From: CAWAVN01 sp963825075
GTDB lineage: Bacteria > Planctomycetota > Planctomycetia > Planctomycetales > Planctomycetaceae
Direction: 5' to 3'
DNA length: 64,000 bases
Assembly: GCA_963825075.1 (NCBI GenBank)
Contig: CAWGRX010000002.1
Location: 27,346 to 91,345, forward strand
Part shown: positions 8,837-17,808 of the stretch, piece after piece
How positions within the stretch are numbered: position 1 is the stretch's first letter
How the letters are laid out: each line of letters begins with the position of its first letter
Program-made: the position numbers and the translations under genes
The notes under the pieces: model-generated
The model's database searches: none
The model's input: the letters and a program-made list of their open reading frames with translations, nothing else
Told to the model about the DNA's origin: nothing

Positions 8837-10480
8837 CTAAGATTGGGCCGCGGCGACGCCGTAATGTTCTGTGAGCTGAGTCGAGACTTTCTCGATGAGC
8901 AGATCGGGGTCGAAGGGTTTGGTGATGTAGTCGTCGCAGCCCACGAATTTGCCCCGCACCTTGTCGAACATGCCGTCTTTGCCGGAGAGCATGATGACGG
9001 GAATGTGCTTGGTCGATTCGTGCTTTTTAATCAGCTTACAGAGCTGGTAGCCGCCGAGCCGGGGCATGGTGATGTCCAGCAGGATCAATCGCGGCTTGAG
9101 TTCCGCAATGCTTTTTAGAGCCACAACGCCATCCGGGGCGGCGGCGACGGTGTAGCCGTTCTTTTCGAGCGTCATCGCCACCAGCTTGCGAACAGTGGGG
9201 CTGTCATCGACGACCAGCACGGACACGCTGCTTTCGGATTCCACGGCCGGCATCGGCGGCAGAACCGTTTCGGAAGGATCTTGTTCCGCAAGCGCTTCTT
9301 CAATTTCGGATTCCGATGCCGCTTCGACTTCGGTTGGCTCACTTTCCGTCTCGGCGTCGGAGAAATCCTGCGGATCTTGACCCGTTTCCGCAGCTTCCTC
9401 GCTGGCCGTTTCGGATCCGCCCCAGAAACTTCCAGGCGAGTTTTCTGCGGTCAACGTCTCTTCCGGTTCGTCCGCGTCCGCATCTTCGACGAGGGACTCT
9501 TCCGTATTCGACTCTGCAATCGGTGCTCCCCAGGCTGAGGGCGAGTTGTTCTCCTCGTCCCGGCTTTCCGCTTCGGCGTTCTCTTCCCAAGAGAATCCGG
9601 TTTCGTCCGCTTCATTGATTTCATTTGTTTCGTCTGCTTCCGCTTCGGCTTCTTCCGCGAAGGAGTGTTCTTCTTCCGCGGCGAGTTGAGCTTCGTTGTG
9701 CTCGCCAAAGTCGGCATCGTTTTCAAATCCGGCTTCTTCGTCTTCCGCTTGGTTGAAAGACTCAGCGAACCATTCCGAGGTCGATTGTTGTTCGGAAGCC
9801 TCCTCAGCCTCGGCTGGCTCCGTCTCTTGTTTGGCATTGAGCGACCATTCCGCGGTATCGGTTGCAGTCGGTTCCGAGTCGGACGGAGAATCCCATTCGC
9901 CTGCAGGTTCGGGTTCGGATTCGGCATTTATTTCTGCCGCTTTGGCGAACGAATCGCGTTCGCATCCGGCTTCGTCTGGCTCTTCATCAAAGAAGGATTC
10001 ACCTTCGCCGGCGAAATCGTCGGTTTTGTTCTCGTCCGAGAAGAAATTTACTTCCGCGGCCGGCTGTTCGTCGGAAAATCCTTGATCGGGATCGCCTTCC
10101 GCCGAGAAATCATCGTCATCCGATGAAGTGGGGGCTTCGCCGGTTTCGGGATCACCGATTTCGGCGGTGTCTGGTTCGGCGGTGTCTGGTTCTCCGGTCT
10201 GGACCTCATAGTCTCCCAATTCAAAATCCGCCATCGCCTTGGCCCATTGCATCCCCAGCAGGGCGAGTTCGTGGTCGGGATTCTCGTCCAGAACCCGTTG
10301 GAGAGAGTGGATGGCGCTGGCGGGAGATTCCGCAACCCAAGCCAGCCACAGCCAGCAGTTGGGATCGCGGGGGGCCAATTCGACAGCCTGGAGCAGATGC
10401 AGGCGGGCCAAAAGTTTGTTGCCCGATTTGGCTGTCTCAATCCCGCGTTCAAGGCTATCGATGGCGTGTGTATCACCCAT
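8837..10480 (-). CDS. TPR-like N-terminus, long acidic linker and C-terminal receiver
   Basis: This 547-residue protein has three parts. Residues 1-85 form helical TPR-like repeats (AVELAPRDPNCWLWLAWVAE, then VLDENPDHELALLG). Residues about 90-415 are a low-complexity linker dominated by Glu, Asp, Ala and Ser, likely disordered. Residues 416-547 are a complete receiver with D425/D426, phospho-acceptor D469 (ILLDITMP) and K521 (ITKPFD). The receiver is close to the PilG type. It is the first gene of the cluster, and the 320-residue acidic linker is unusual for a response regulator. It may act as a flexible tether between a protein partner and the CheA phosphorelay. Confidence 0.85.
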   Translation of the reverse strand: MGDTHAIDSLERGIETAKSGNKLLARLHLLQAVELAPRDPNCWLWLAWVAESPASAIHSLQRVLDENPDHELALLGMQWAKAMADFELGDYEVQTGEPDTAEPDTAEIGDPETGEAPTSSDDDDFSAEGDPDQGFSDEQPAAEVNFFSDENKTDDFAGEGESFFDEEPDEAGCERDSFAKAAEINAESEPEPAGEWDSPSDSEPTATDTAEWSLNAKQETEPAEAEEASEQQSTSEWFAESFNQAEDEEAGFENDADFGEHNEAQLAAEEEHSFAEEAEAEADETNEINEADETGFSWEENAEAESRDEENNSPSAWGAPIAESNTEESLVEDADADEPEETLTAENSPGSFWGGSETASEEAAETGQDPQDFSDAETESEPTEVEAASESEIEEALAEQDPSETVLPPMPAVESESSVSVLVVDDSPTVRKLVAMTLEKNGYTVAAAPDGVVALKSIAELKPRLILLDITMPRLGGYQLCKLIKKHESTKHIPVIMLSGKDGMFDKVRGKFVGCDDYITKPFDPDLLIEKVSTQLTEHYGVAAAQS

Positions 10481-10810
10481 GATTCGTAGATCCTCAGGCA
10501 GAAACGAGTGTAATCGAAGGGAAGAAGCCTGTTAGGCTAGGGCTAGGCTTCGCTCCATGAAGGGGAAATCAGTTCCTTCCACAGAAAGTTAGGTCGGAAA
10601 CCGCGAGACACAAATGAAAAACCTGACGAGTTTGGGAGTTTTGTGGAAAACGTAACGGTCTGTTGCATTTTTGCGACCCAGACAGACGGCCTGGGGATTC
10701 CCCGGCCTGAACTGAGGCAGAATCACGAGGCAAAAAATGAAAATCGGCGCAGCCCGAACGCCGGCATGGACTTGCGCGACCGGTCGTCTATGGACTGTTC
10801 GAGAAAAACT

Positions 10811-10899
10811 GACCGATCATCAGCCGGAACGCACTAGCGTGTCCGGTTGTCGCACGAACCGGGGTTAGCACGGGTTAGCGCCCAGCGGCTGATGAAACC
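10811..10899. repeat. Dispersed repeat family B, copy 1
   Basis: The stretch runs from GACCGATCATCAGCCGGAAC through CTAGCGTGTCCGG to GTTAGCGCCCAGCGGCTGAT. It shares these blocks, in the same order, with the copy at 53993-54086, and in reverse orientation with 13083-13165. The ends are mutually complementary (CAGCCG / CGGCTG), so each copy can fold back. Confidence 0.75.
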
Positions 10900-10904
10900 T
10901 CGAA

Positions 10905-10947
10905 CAAAAAAAGCCGGACGCAGGAAAAAGCATTTCCCCGCGCCCGG
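10905..10947 (-). terminator. Rho-independent terminator of the 51-residue gene
   Basis: On the minus strand CCGGGCGCGGGGAAA pairs, with three G-U wobbles, to TTTTTCCTGCGTCCGG around a three-base loop and is followed by CTTTTTTT. It lies 25 bases after the stop of the small gene at 10972-11127. Confidence 0.8.
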
Positions 10948-10971
10948 TTGTGACCCGCTGACTCGTCTCTG

Positions 10972-11127
10972 TTATTTCTTCACGAATTTGTCGATGCCTT
11001 CTTCACGCCAGACCTTCAAGGTCCGGCTGTCCTTGCTGTCGATTTTCACCCCGATAGCGTTTACGGGATGATCGTATTTCCTTTGGACTTCAATCCAATT
11101 CTTTTTGACGTGTTCGGGCACGCTCAT
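10972..11127 (-). CDS. Small conserved-looking protein, 51 residues
   Basis: An ATG at 11127 follows AGGTG at a close spacing and opens a 51-codon frame ending in TAA at 10972. The peptide (MSVPEHVKKNWIEVQRKY...) is rich in Lys, Val and charged residues and ends DKFVKK, which suggests a small cytoplasmic protein. No family is recognised. The evidence that it is real is strong for its size: a plausible ribosome site, a stop followed at once by a well-formed terminator, and its own gap on each side. Its function cannot be inferred. Confidence 0.7.
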   Translation of the reverse strand: MSVPEHVKKNWIEVQRKYDHPVNAIGVKIDSKDSRTLKVWREEGIDKFVKK

Positions 11128-11177
11128 GGGTCACCTCGTGATTTTGATATTGGGAATGGAGAGTGGTGGTTGGTTGC

Positions 11178-12488
11178 TCAGTAAACGAACTCCACGGCCC
11201 TAGGTTGGAATTGATCCACCAACTCGCGAACCGCAAGTTCCGTATCAACAGGGAGAGCCGCCGGCCCGAGAATGGCAACTCCCACGTGGGATAACGCGGG
11301 GAGGATCTGCTCTTCCGCGTAATCTCTTAAACGGTGAAAATCGATGCGATCGATCGCATCCAAAATCACGTGATCGGCAATCCGCCGGCCGAAGTAGAGT
11401 TCCTGTGTCAAAATCCGGCTCATACGGGTGTGGAGGCATTCCGAGGCCAACAGATGCTGGCCGCGAATTTGCATCTTGGCTTTCCAGAGTTCTTCCGCGT
11501 CCACCGGCTGATCGAACGAGGCCAGCCGATAGAGTTCCAAGAGGATCAGACTTAAGACTTGGAGCAGTTGTTCGGGGTTCGTGCTGCCTTCGACGACCAA
11601 CATTCCCGCATCGCGGTAGGCGTGGACTTCGGATTGAATGTGATATACCAGGCCGCGTTCTTCCCGGAGGCTGTAAAACAAGCGGGAACTCATTCCCCCG
11701 CCGAGCAGGCAGTTGAGCAAGTGCAGCAGATAGCGATTTTCGTTGGTGTAGTTGCCCGCGGGAATCCCCAGGGCAAAATACGCTTGCGAGACAGAGGCCT
11801 GATCGATCGCGACGCCGCTGTGGGCTTCGCAGGGTTCGGGCGCGCGGGGGATCGAAGTGCCCAGCATCCGCCAGAAGGCGTCCTGCGTCTGGGCGGCAAA
11901 ATGGTCGTGATCGATTTTTCCCGAAGCCGCGATGAGGATGCGGTCGGGCAGATAATGGTTGTTCGTGAAATATATCACGTCTTCCCGCGTGAAACCCTGC
12001 ACGGAGTCCCGCGTGCCCAGGATGGATCGGCCGAGTGAAACGTGCGGCCAGATTTGCTGTTTGAGCAGGGCGTGAACCCGGTCGTAGGGATTGTCGCAGG
12101 CGTTGTCGATCTCGTGGAGAATCGCCTGCTTTTCCCGTTCGAGATTGTCTTCCGGAAACGTCGAGTTGAGCAGAATGTCGCCCAACAGATCGAGCGCATA
12201 AGGGCAATAGTCCGCCAGCACGTTCGCATAAAAACAGGTATAATCCCGCCCCGTGAAAGCGCCCATCTGGCCGCCGGCCACGTCCATTAGCCGGGAGATG
12301 GCGACGGCGTCCCGGTTGCTCGTGCCTTGGAAAAACGCATGTTCGGTGAAGTGGGCCAGTCCCCGCTTGTCCGCCGGGTCGTCCCGCGGACCGGCATCGA
12401 TGAGCACCCCGATCGAAACGGACTCCGATGCCGGCACGCTTTCCGTGGCGATGCGGATTCCATTATTGAGTTCGATGCGCTGGGACAT
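11178..12488 (-). CDS. M16 family zinc metallopeptidase (insulinase-like)
   Basis: The protein has the inverted zinc motif HxxEH (HFTEH, residues 46-50) with a downstream glutamate in ILHEIDNA, as expected for pitrilysin/M16B processing peptidases. At about 436 residues it matches the usual length of the bacterial single-chain M16B form, which works as a dimer. The C-terminal half holds the LREERGLVYHIQS stretch typical of the inactive second domain. The start at 12488 (MSQRIEL...) has AAGG upstream and matches the usual family N-terminus. No signal peptide is visible, so it is likely cytoplasmic. It stands alone between non-coding gaps. Confidence 0.88.
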   Translation of the reverse strand: MSQRIELNNGIRIATESVPASESVSIGVLIDAGPRDDPADKRGLAHFTEHAFFQGTSNRDAVAISRLMDVAGGQMGAFTGRDYTCFYANVLADYCPYALDLLGDILLNSTFPEDNLEREKQAILHEIDNACDNPYDRVHALLKQQIWPHVSLGRSILGTRDSVQGFTREDVIYFTNNHYLPDRILIAASGKIDHDHFAAQTQDAFWRMLGTSIPRAPEPCEAHSGVAIDQASVSQAYFALGIPAGNYTNENRYLLHLLNCLLGGGMSSRLFYSLREERGLVYHIQSEVHAYRDAGMLVVEGSTNPEQLLQVLSLILLELYRLASFDQPVDAEELWKAKMQIRGQHLLASECLHTRMSRILTQELYFGRRIADHVILDAIDRIDFHRLRDYAEEQILPALSHVGVAILGPAALPVDTELAVRELVDQFQPRAVEFVY

Positions 12489-12680
12489 CAGGCCTTCCCA
12501 TCCCTCTTTGCGAAAAATATCGTGACGCAAAAAAAGCCTAGGTCACAAACCCGCCAGCTTCTCAGGAAAACCCCAATCGGAATCCTGGCACGAGGAAACC
12601 TTGCGCGGTTTTAGCGGTTGTAAGGGCGGAATCTCCCCTTGCTCCGTTCCAATGGCGCACGGTGTTGCTACGATTGATCA

Positions 12681-13025
12681 ATGAATGATGGACTTGAGGT
12701 CGCCGGCGAATTGCTCCGCACTCTCGATCGGATCGAATACTACCGCGCATTCCCCGGCGGCGCGATCTGGCGCGACATGCCTGAGATGTCCGCCGTGGGG
12801 TCGTCCGAGGTGATTGCCATTGAACCCTGTCTCGAAATCCAACCCGCTCCTGACCGTATCGTCACCGGCACGTTTCAGCACGCCGCAGGGGGGGGTGAGC
12901 GCTTCATAATTGCCCGACTTCGCGCGTCGTTTATTCTGGGAGAGTTTCCTGGGATTTCGAATGCGGGGGGTGTGGTATGGCGGGTGGTCGACGGGCGGAT
13001 GGGGAGCGGTATTGGCCGAGCGTGA
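12681..13025 (+). CDS. Possible hypothetical protein
   Basis: An open frame of 114 codons begins ATG AAT GAT. Codon choice over the first 70 codons resembles neighbouring genes, but the last third includes a run of seven guanines and becomes less convincing, so a frameshift may lie there. No ribosome binding site is clear, and no domain is recognised. It could be a real small gene or a chance frame. Confidence 0.35.
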   Translation: MNDGLEVAGELLRTLDRIEYYRAFPGGAIWRDMPEMSAVGSSEVIAIEPCLEIQPAPDRIVTGTFQHAAGGGERFIIARLRASFILGEFPGISNAGGVVWRVVDGRMGSGIGRA

Positions 13026-13405
13026 TTGAACGACAGCAGGCGACAACCTCGGAGCGAACGGCGACTTAGGATCACTCGATCAATAATTGTCGCATTTATT
13101 AGCCGCCGGGCGCTAACCCGGATCACGGAGATAAGCGGACGCTAGCGCGTTCCGGTTGATAATGGGACAGTTTTTCCTCGAACGGTCCTTACGCTCCGCG
13201 CTACCTTCGCGGAGCGATCGGCGACTTTCTAAACCGGCGGGGAGAGCTTGCTTTCTCCTCGCCGGTTTTGCGTTTTTCGTACCTTGTGCGGCTTGGCGGG
13301 AATTCACTCATCAACGAATCCCGAAATGTTGTCAATCAGGCAGGCTCTTGGTATGGTATGGGAGTAGAATTTCGGTTTCCCATTTCCCTTCAGAGGAGAA
13401 TTGCC
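13026..13405. other. Non-coding gap with a family B repeat
   Basis: This 380-base gap carries a family B repeat at 13083-13165 and the upstream region of the heavy-metal protein gene. A GGCGGGGAGA-rich stretch near 13235-13260 can pair with a nearby CTCCTCGCCGG, a possible hairpin. No coding frame is supported. Confidence 0.5.
13083..13165. repeat. Dispersed repeat family B, copy 2 (reverse orientation)
   Basis: The stretch TTGTCGCATTTATTAGCCGC to GTTCCGGTTGATAATGGGAC has the same blocks as 53993-54086 but on the opposite strand. The shared cores are GGGCGCTAACCC and CGCTAGCGCGTTCCGG. Confidence 0.75.
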
Positions 13406-13947
13406 ATGAAGATGCTCCCTTCGACGATGTTCGCCGCCTGTTTGATGTTGTTCGCGATCCCGCAAGTCCAAGCCGAGACGGTGACCATCAAGAAATCTCA
13501 CATTTGCTGCCGGGCAATGCGAGAAAGCGGTGAAAAAGGCCTTGGACAAAGTCGAAAGGCGTTTCCAACGCCAAGGCCGACAAAGGCTCCAAGACGATCA
13601 CCTTCGACGCCACCAATGAAGCCGCCGCCAAAAAAGGCATCGCCGCCATCGCCAAAGCGGGCTTCCACGGCACGGCCGAAATATCGGTGATAAAGCCCTC
13701 GCATTTCCCAAGGTGAACGCGAAGGAAGGCGCCACCGCCAATAAAATCACCTTTACCGGGGTGCATCTCTGCTGCGGTGGATTGCCTCAAAGGGGTGAAA
13801 TCCGCGCTGGGAGATGTGAAGAACGTGAAATCCGTCGTCGCCGACAAAAAGACCAAAACCGTCACGCTCACGGGCGAAGGCATTGACATCATCGCAGCCG
13901 CCAAAGCCTTTAACGAAGGCGGGTTCCACGGCAACGTGAAAAAGTAA
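13406..13947 (+). pseudogene. Secreted two-domain heavy-metal-associated protein, frameshifted
   Basis: AGGAG lies eight bases before the ATG, and residues 1-23 form a signal peptide ending QVQAETV. Reading across frames recovers two related HMA-like domains, each with a HxCCxxC metal motif (KSHICC... and GVHLCCGGC) followed by a helical half (KAVKKALDKV, KGVKSALGDV). Single-base indels break the frame at about 13520, 13560, 13682 and 13782. The intervening codons are otherwise well conserved (ATITFDATNEAA-like), so the decay is recent or the indels are sequencing errors. If functional, it would bind copper or zinc in the periplasm. Confidence 0.7.
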
Positions 13948-14064
13948 ATCACCCTCCAAAAAACAAGCGGCCGTTTGCTCCGTGAATGAAGCGCTCAAAT
14001 CGCGGGGCAAATCGGCGGCTTTCTTCCCTCCCGTCAACCTTCCCGCTAGAAATTGGTTTGCCTC

Positions 14065-16182
14065 ATGCGTGCCGCCTGTCTTGTTTTCTCCGCCTTGTTC
14101 GGTTTTGTTTGCCTGTTTCAGCACCCCAATACCGCGTGGTCGCAGACCGATCCCTCGGCCCTGTCCGGTTTGGTGATCGACGACACAAAGGCCACGCTTA
14201 AGGGCGAGTGGAAATCCAGCACCGCGACCAAGCCTTATCTGGGCGAGTCGTACCGGCACGACCTGATGGAAGGCAAGGGTGAAAAATCCGCCGAGTTCAC
14301 CTTTGAGGTGAAAGAAACCGGCGAGTATGAACTGCTCATCGCTTACACGCCCGGCGGCAACCGCGCGAGTGCCGTGCCCGTCACGGTGGAATCCGCCGAC
14401 GGCGTGAAAATGATGACGCTCGATCAAACCCGGCCGCCGGCCTTGAAATCGGGCTTTGAGCCGGTGGGAACCTTCCAATTTGAAAAAGGGGCGTCCGGCC
14501 GCGTGCTGATCGAAACCAAGGGCACCAAGGCGCATGTGATCGTGGACGGCATTCGCTTGTTGACCAAACCCCAACTCGCCGAGGCCCGCAAGACAGAAAA
14601 AGCGCCGCCGAAAAAAGTCGTCGCAAAAAAAGAGAAGAAGCCCGAACCGCCCAAGCCCGTCGCTCCCACGTTCACCCGCAAGCCCATCGCCAAGACGCCG
14701 GCTTCCATCACTGCCGCCCAAGTCGATGCCTTGTTCGCGGAGCATTCCGGCCAAGCCGGACCTGCGCCGCTCGTGGACGACATCCAGTTTCTCCGGCGGG
14801 TCTCGCTCGATTTGCTGGGCCGGCAACCTTCACTGGAAGAATTTCGGTTGTACCTCAAAGATCAAGATCCGGACCGCCGGCAGCACGCGGTGGACCGGTT
14901 GTTGGCTTCGCCCGACTTCGGCAAGAACTGGGGCAACTTCTGGAGCGACGTCATCGGCTCCCGCCAGGCAGAACCGCAGCTCACGTTTTTGAACTACGAA
15001 CCCTTCCGCGCCTGGCTTGCCGAAGAATTCAACGCGGGCAAAGGTTGGGATGAGATGGTCTTTCAAATGTTAACGGCGGTCGGCACCGTGGGCGAATATC
15101 CCCAAGGGACGTTTGTCGGTTTTCATCAAGGGGAACCCAACAAGCTCGCGGGCGAAACGACGCGGGTGTTTTTGAGCGTCAAAATCGCCTGTGCCCAATG
15201 CCACGATCATCCCTTCATCGACATGCCCCAGGAAACCTTCCACGGGTTCGCGGCGTTCTTCGCGCGGACGAAAGTCAAGCTGCCCTGGAACGACAGCAAC
15301 GGCATCGAGATTTCCTCGAGCGACAAAGGCGAGCACCGCATGCCCGGCAGCAAGGACATGCTGGCTCCCGCGATGTTGGGTACCCACAAGCAGGAACTGG
15401 GCCTCAGCGATCTGGACCGCCGGGAACGGTTGGCGAATTGGGTCGTCAGCGGCGACAACCCCTACTTCGCGCGGGCCTTCGTGAATCATATCTGGGCCAG
15501 GCTGATGGGACGGGGCTTTTACGATCCCGTCGATGACATGGGCGAAATGGCCGATGCCAAGCTCACCGAACTCCACGATGCGCTGGCCGAGCATTTCATC
15601 GCGTCGGGCTTTAATGCCAAGGCGTTGTTCCGGGTGATCGTCAATAGTCGGGTTTATCAGCAAACCGAGCGCAAGGTGCCGGATTCGAAGGTGCCCTTCA
15701 CCGGAGCCGTGCCCAAGAAGCTCCGGGGGGATGAGGTTTTCGATTCCCTGGCGACGGCCATCGGCCTTCCCAACAAAGAGGGCGAGCCGGAAAAAGCCAC
15801 TTCCGCGACCCGCTTTCCGCCGCCGCCGAAGAGCACGCGAGATCTGGTGAACGAAGCCTTCGGCTACGATCCTTCGTTTCAGGATTCGCTCATCAACCGC
15901 ACGATGAAGCAAGCCATGCTGATGATGAACAACGATCAAATCCTGAAGCAAATCGAAGCCGACGCCGACAGCGAGACGATGCTCGCCAAACTCCTCAAAT
16001 CGGAACCGGACGATAGCACCGTGCTGGATGTGCTTTTTGCCCGCGTCCTTGCCCGCCGGCCCACTGACCGCGAACGGGCGATCATTGAACAGCATCTCAA
16101 AGCCGTCAGCGACCGCGACCAAGCCTTCGAGGACATTCTTTGGAGCCTGGTCAACAGCGCGGAGTTCACCACCCGGAATTGA
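14065..16182 (+). CDS. Secreted DUF1549/DUF1553 protein with a golvesin-like N-terminal domain
   Basis: This 705-residue planctomycete-type protein has a signal peptide at its N-terminus. The region around residues 35-165 resembles the golvesin-like beta-sandwich (VIDDTKATLKGEW, then EYELLIAYTP), a Lys/Pro-rich linker follows, and then come DUF1549 and DUF1553. A CxxCH haem-type motif occurs in CAQCHDHPF. The ATG at 14065 is preferred over the TTG four codons earlier. The family is common in planctomycetes beside DUF1501 genes, but here no DUF1501 partner is next to it. The fused golvesin-like domain may bind glycans; that is inference. The catalytic role of the family is not established. Confidence 0.82.
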   Translation: MRAACLVFSALFGFVCLFQHPNTAWSQTDPSALSGLVIDDTKATLKGEWKSSTATKPYLGESYRHDLMEGKGEKSAEFTFEVKETGEYELLIAYTPGGNRASAVPVTVESADGVKMMTLDQTRPPALKSGFEPVGTFQFEKGASGRVLIETKGTKAHVIVDGIRLLTKPQLAEARKTEKAPPKKVVAKKEKKPEPPKPVAPTFTRKPIAKTPASITAAQVDALFAEHSGQAGPAPLVDDIQFLRRVSLDLLGRQPSLEEFRLYLKDQDPDRRQHAVDRLLASPDFGKNWGNFWSDVIGSRQAEPQLTFLNYEPFRAWLAEEFNAGKGWDEMVFQMLTAVGTVGEYPQGTFVGFHQGEPNKLAGETTRVFLSVKIACAQCHDHPFIDMPQETFHGFAAFFARTKVKLPWNDSNGIEISSSDKGEHRMPGSKDMLAPAMLGTHKQELGLSDLDRRERLANWVVSGDNPYFARAFVNHIWARLMGRGFYDPVDDMGEMADAKLTELHDALAEHFIASGFNAKALFRVIVNSRVYQQTERKVPDSKVPFTGAVPKKLRGDEVFDSLATAIGLPNKEGEPEKATSATRFPPPPKSTRDLVNEAFGYDPSFQDSLINRTMKQAMLMMNNDQILKQIEADADSETMLAKLLKSEPDDSTVLDVLFARVLARRPTDRERAIIEQHLKAVSDRDQAFEDILWSLVNSAEFTTRN

Positions 16183-16355
16183 AACTGAGCGGAACGGCGT
16201 TAGCCGCCGGTCCTTTCAATGCAAATTCGATATTTCAAGACCGGCGGCTCGCCACCCAGAGGGTACCCGGCCGCTCACAATGAACAATCCCTCGCGATTT
16301 TCACCGCGGCGACTTGGAAGAAGACGGCGAAGACGATCGAGATGGATAGAAAGCC

Positions 16356-17657
16356 ATGCCGGAGATTTCTGCCGATCGACTGAGCCGTGAGGAATTGGAA
16401 GCCGGGCAGCTTTTTAGACTAAAAGAGTTGCTCGCGGAGGTGCTGCCGCGAAATCCGTTTTGGGCGAGCAAATTTCGCGTTCTGGGGATTGAAGCCGGCG
16501 ATGTTCGCTCGATGGAGGACTTCCGCCGATTGCCTTTGGTCAGCAAGGCGGAACTGGCCCAAGACCAAGCCGACCATCCGACTTACGGCACGAATCTGAC
16601 GTATCCGGTTTCCGAATATTCCCGGCTGCATCAGACCTCCGGCACCACGACCGGGCAGCCGATGCGCTGGCTGGATACCCCGGCGAGTTGGAACTGGCTG
16701 ATGCACTGTTGGGCGGAGATATTTCGGCTGATCGAACTTCTGCCCGAAGACCGGTTGGCGTTTCCGTTTTCGTTCGGGCCGTTCATCGGGTTTTGGGCGG
16801 CGTTTGAGGGAGCCAATCGGCTGGGAAATCTCTGTCTCTCCGGCGGCGGAATGAGCAGCCAGGCCCGGTTGCGGCTCATCGAAGACAACCGGGCGACCAT
16901 TGTTTGCTGCACACCGACTTACGCGCTAAGGTTGGCCGAGGTCGCCGCGGAAGAAGGCCTCGATCTGGCGGGCGGCTCGGTGCGGGGGTTGGTGGTGGCG
17001 GGCGAACCCGGCGGCAGCATTCCCGCCACGCGGTCCCGGATCGAAACTGCTTGGGGAGCGAGGGTCTTCGACCATTGGGGCATGACGGAACTCGGCGCGA
17101 TTGCGGTCGAACCCTATGACCGCCCCGGCGGATTGACGGTGTTGGAAAGCGAAGTCATCGCGGAGATTCTCGATCCGGTCACGTCCGAACCCGTTCCGCC
17201 GGGCCGGGACGGGGAACTGGTCATCACCAACCTGGGCCGCTGGGGTTCGCCGTTGATTCGCTATCGCACGGGGGATTTGGTGAGAGCCGCGACCGATGCT
17301 TCGCCCAGCGGCCGGACCTGGCTGCATCTCGCAGGCGGCATTTTGGGCCGGGCCGACGACATGCTGACGATCCGGGGGAACAACGTGTTTCCCTCCAGCC
17401 TGGAAGCGATTCTCCGGGAGTTTGGCGAAGTGGCGGAGTACCGGATTGAAGTCCGCACCGAGCGCGAAATGCATCATCTGAAAGTGGAAGTCGAACCGAC
17501 GCCGAACTCGGCAGTCGCCACGGAAGAATTGATGATGCGCATCCGCCGCACGATCAAAGACCGCCTGAATTTCCAACCGGAGGTGATCGCCGTCGCCGTG
17601 GGCAGCCTGCCCCGCTTCGAACTCAAAGGCCGCCGGTTCTTTCGCCGTTCGGTGTGA
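16356..17657 (+). CDS. Phenylacetate-CoA ligase family (PaaK-like) adenylate-forming enzyme
   Basis: This 433-residue protein shows the P-loop-like motif TSGTTTG (residues 94-100), a FDHWGMTELG A5-type motif and RYRTGDL. These are the hallmarks of the PaaK branch of acyl-CoA ligases, which activate an aromatic or related acid as an acyl-adenylate and then form a CoA thioester. Its length fits the family. A lone copy without phenylacetate degradation genes means the substrate cannot be assigned. The start ATG at 16356 lies shortly after a family B-like GCGTTAGCCGCC stretch at about 16195. It is convergent with the HD-GYP gene. Confidence 0.85.
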   Translation: MPEISADRLSREELEAGQLFRLKELLAEVLPRNPFWASKFRVLGIEAGDVRSMEDFRRLPLVSKAELAQDQADHPTYGTNLTYPVSEYSRLHQTSGTTTGQPMRWLDTPASWNWLMHCWAEIFRLIELLPEDRLAFPFSFGPFIGFWAAFEGANRLGNLCLSGGGMSSQARLRLIEDNRATIVCCTPTYALRLAEVAAEEGLDLAGGSVRGLVVAGEPGGSIPATRSRIETAWGARVFDHWGMTELGAIAVEPYDRPGGLTVLESEVIAEILDPVTSEPVPPGRDGELVITNLGRWGSPLIRYRTGDLVRAATDASPSGRTWLHLAGGILGRADDMLTIRGNNVFPSSLEAILREFGEVAEYRIEVRTEREMHHLKVEVEPTPNSAVATEELMMRIRRTIKDRLNFQPEVIAVAVGSLPRFELKGRRFFRRSV

Positions 17658-17808
17658 GAACGCGTTTGAAAATCCGAACTGTAGGCGCCATGGCTTCTGA
17701 TCTCGATGAAGGGAAATCCCTCAAAATCAAGGTCGGCGGCTACGCCTTGCCGCTCACTTTGGTACTTCAAAGCCGAGGGTGAGTTGGCGGTTGTCCGACC
17801 GGACTTCT

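Larger units (their letters stand above)
10481..10971. other. Non-coding stretch upstream of the chemosensory cluster
   Basis: This 490-base gap between two minus-strand genes has no convincing coding frame. It holds one copy of the family B repeat (10811-10899) and the terminator of the small gene at 10972-11127. The promoter of the chemosensory operon should lie in its left part (10481-10650), but I see no clear consensus boxes. Confidence 0.5.

Noticed and set aside
12580..12610. Sigma54 promoter (TGGCAC ... TTGC)
   Set aside because: The spacing between TGGCAC and TTGC is about four bases too long for -24/-12.
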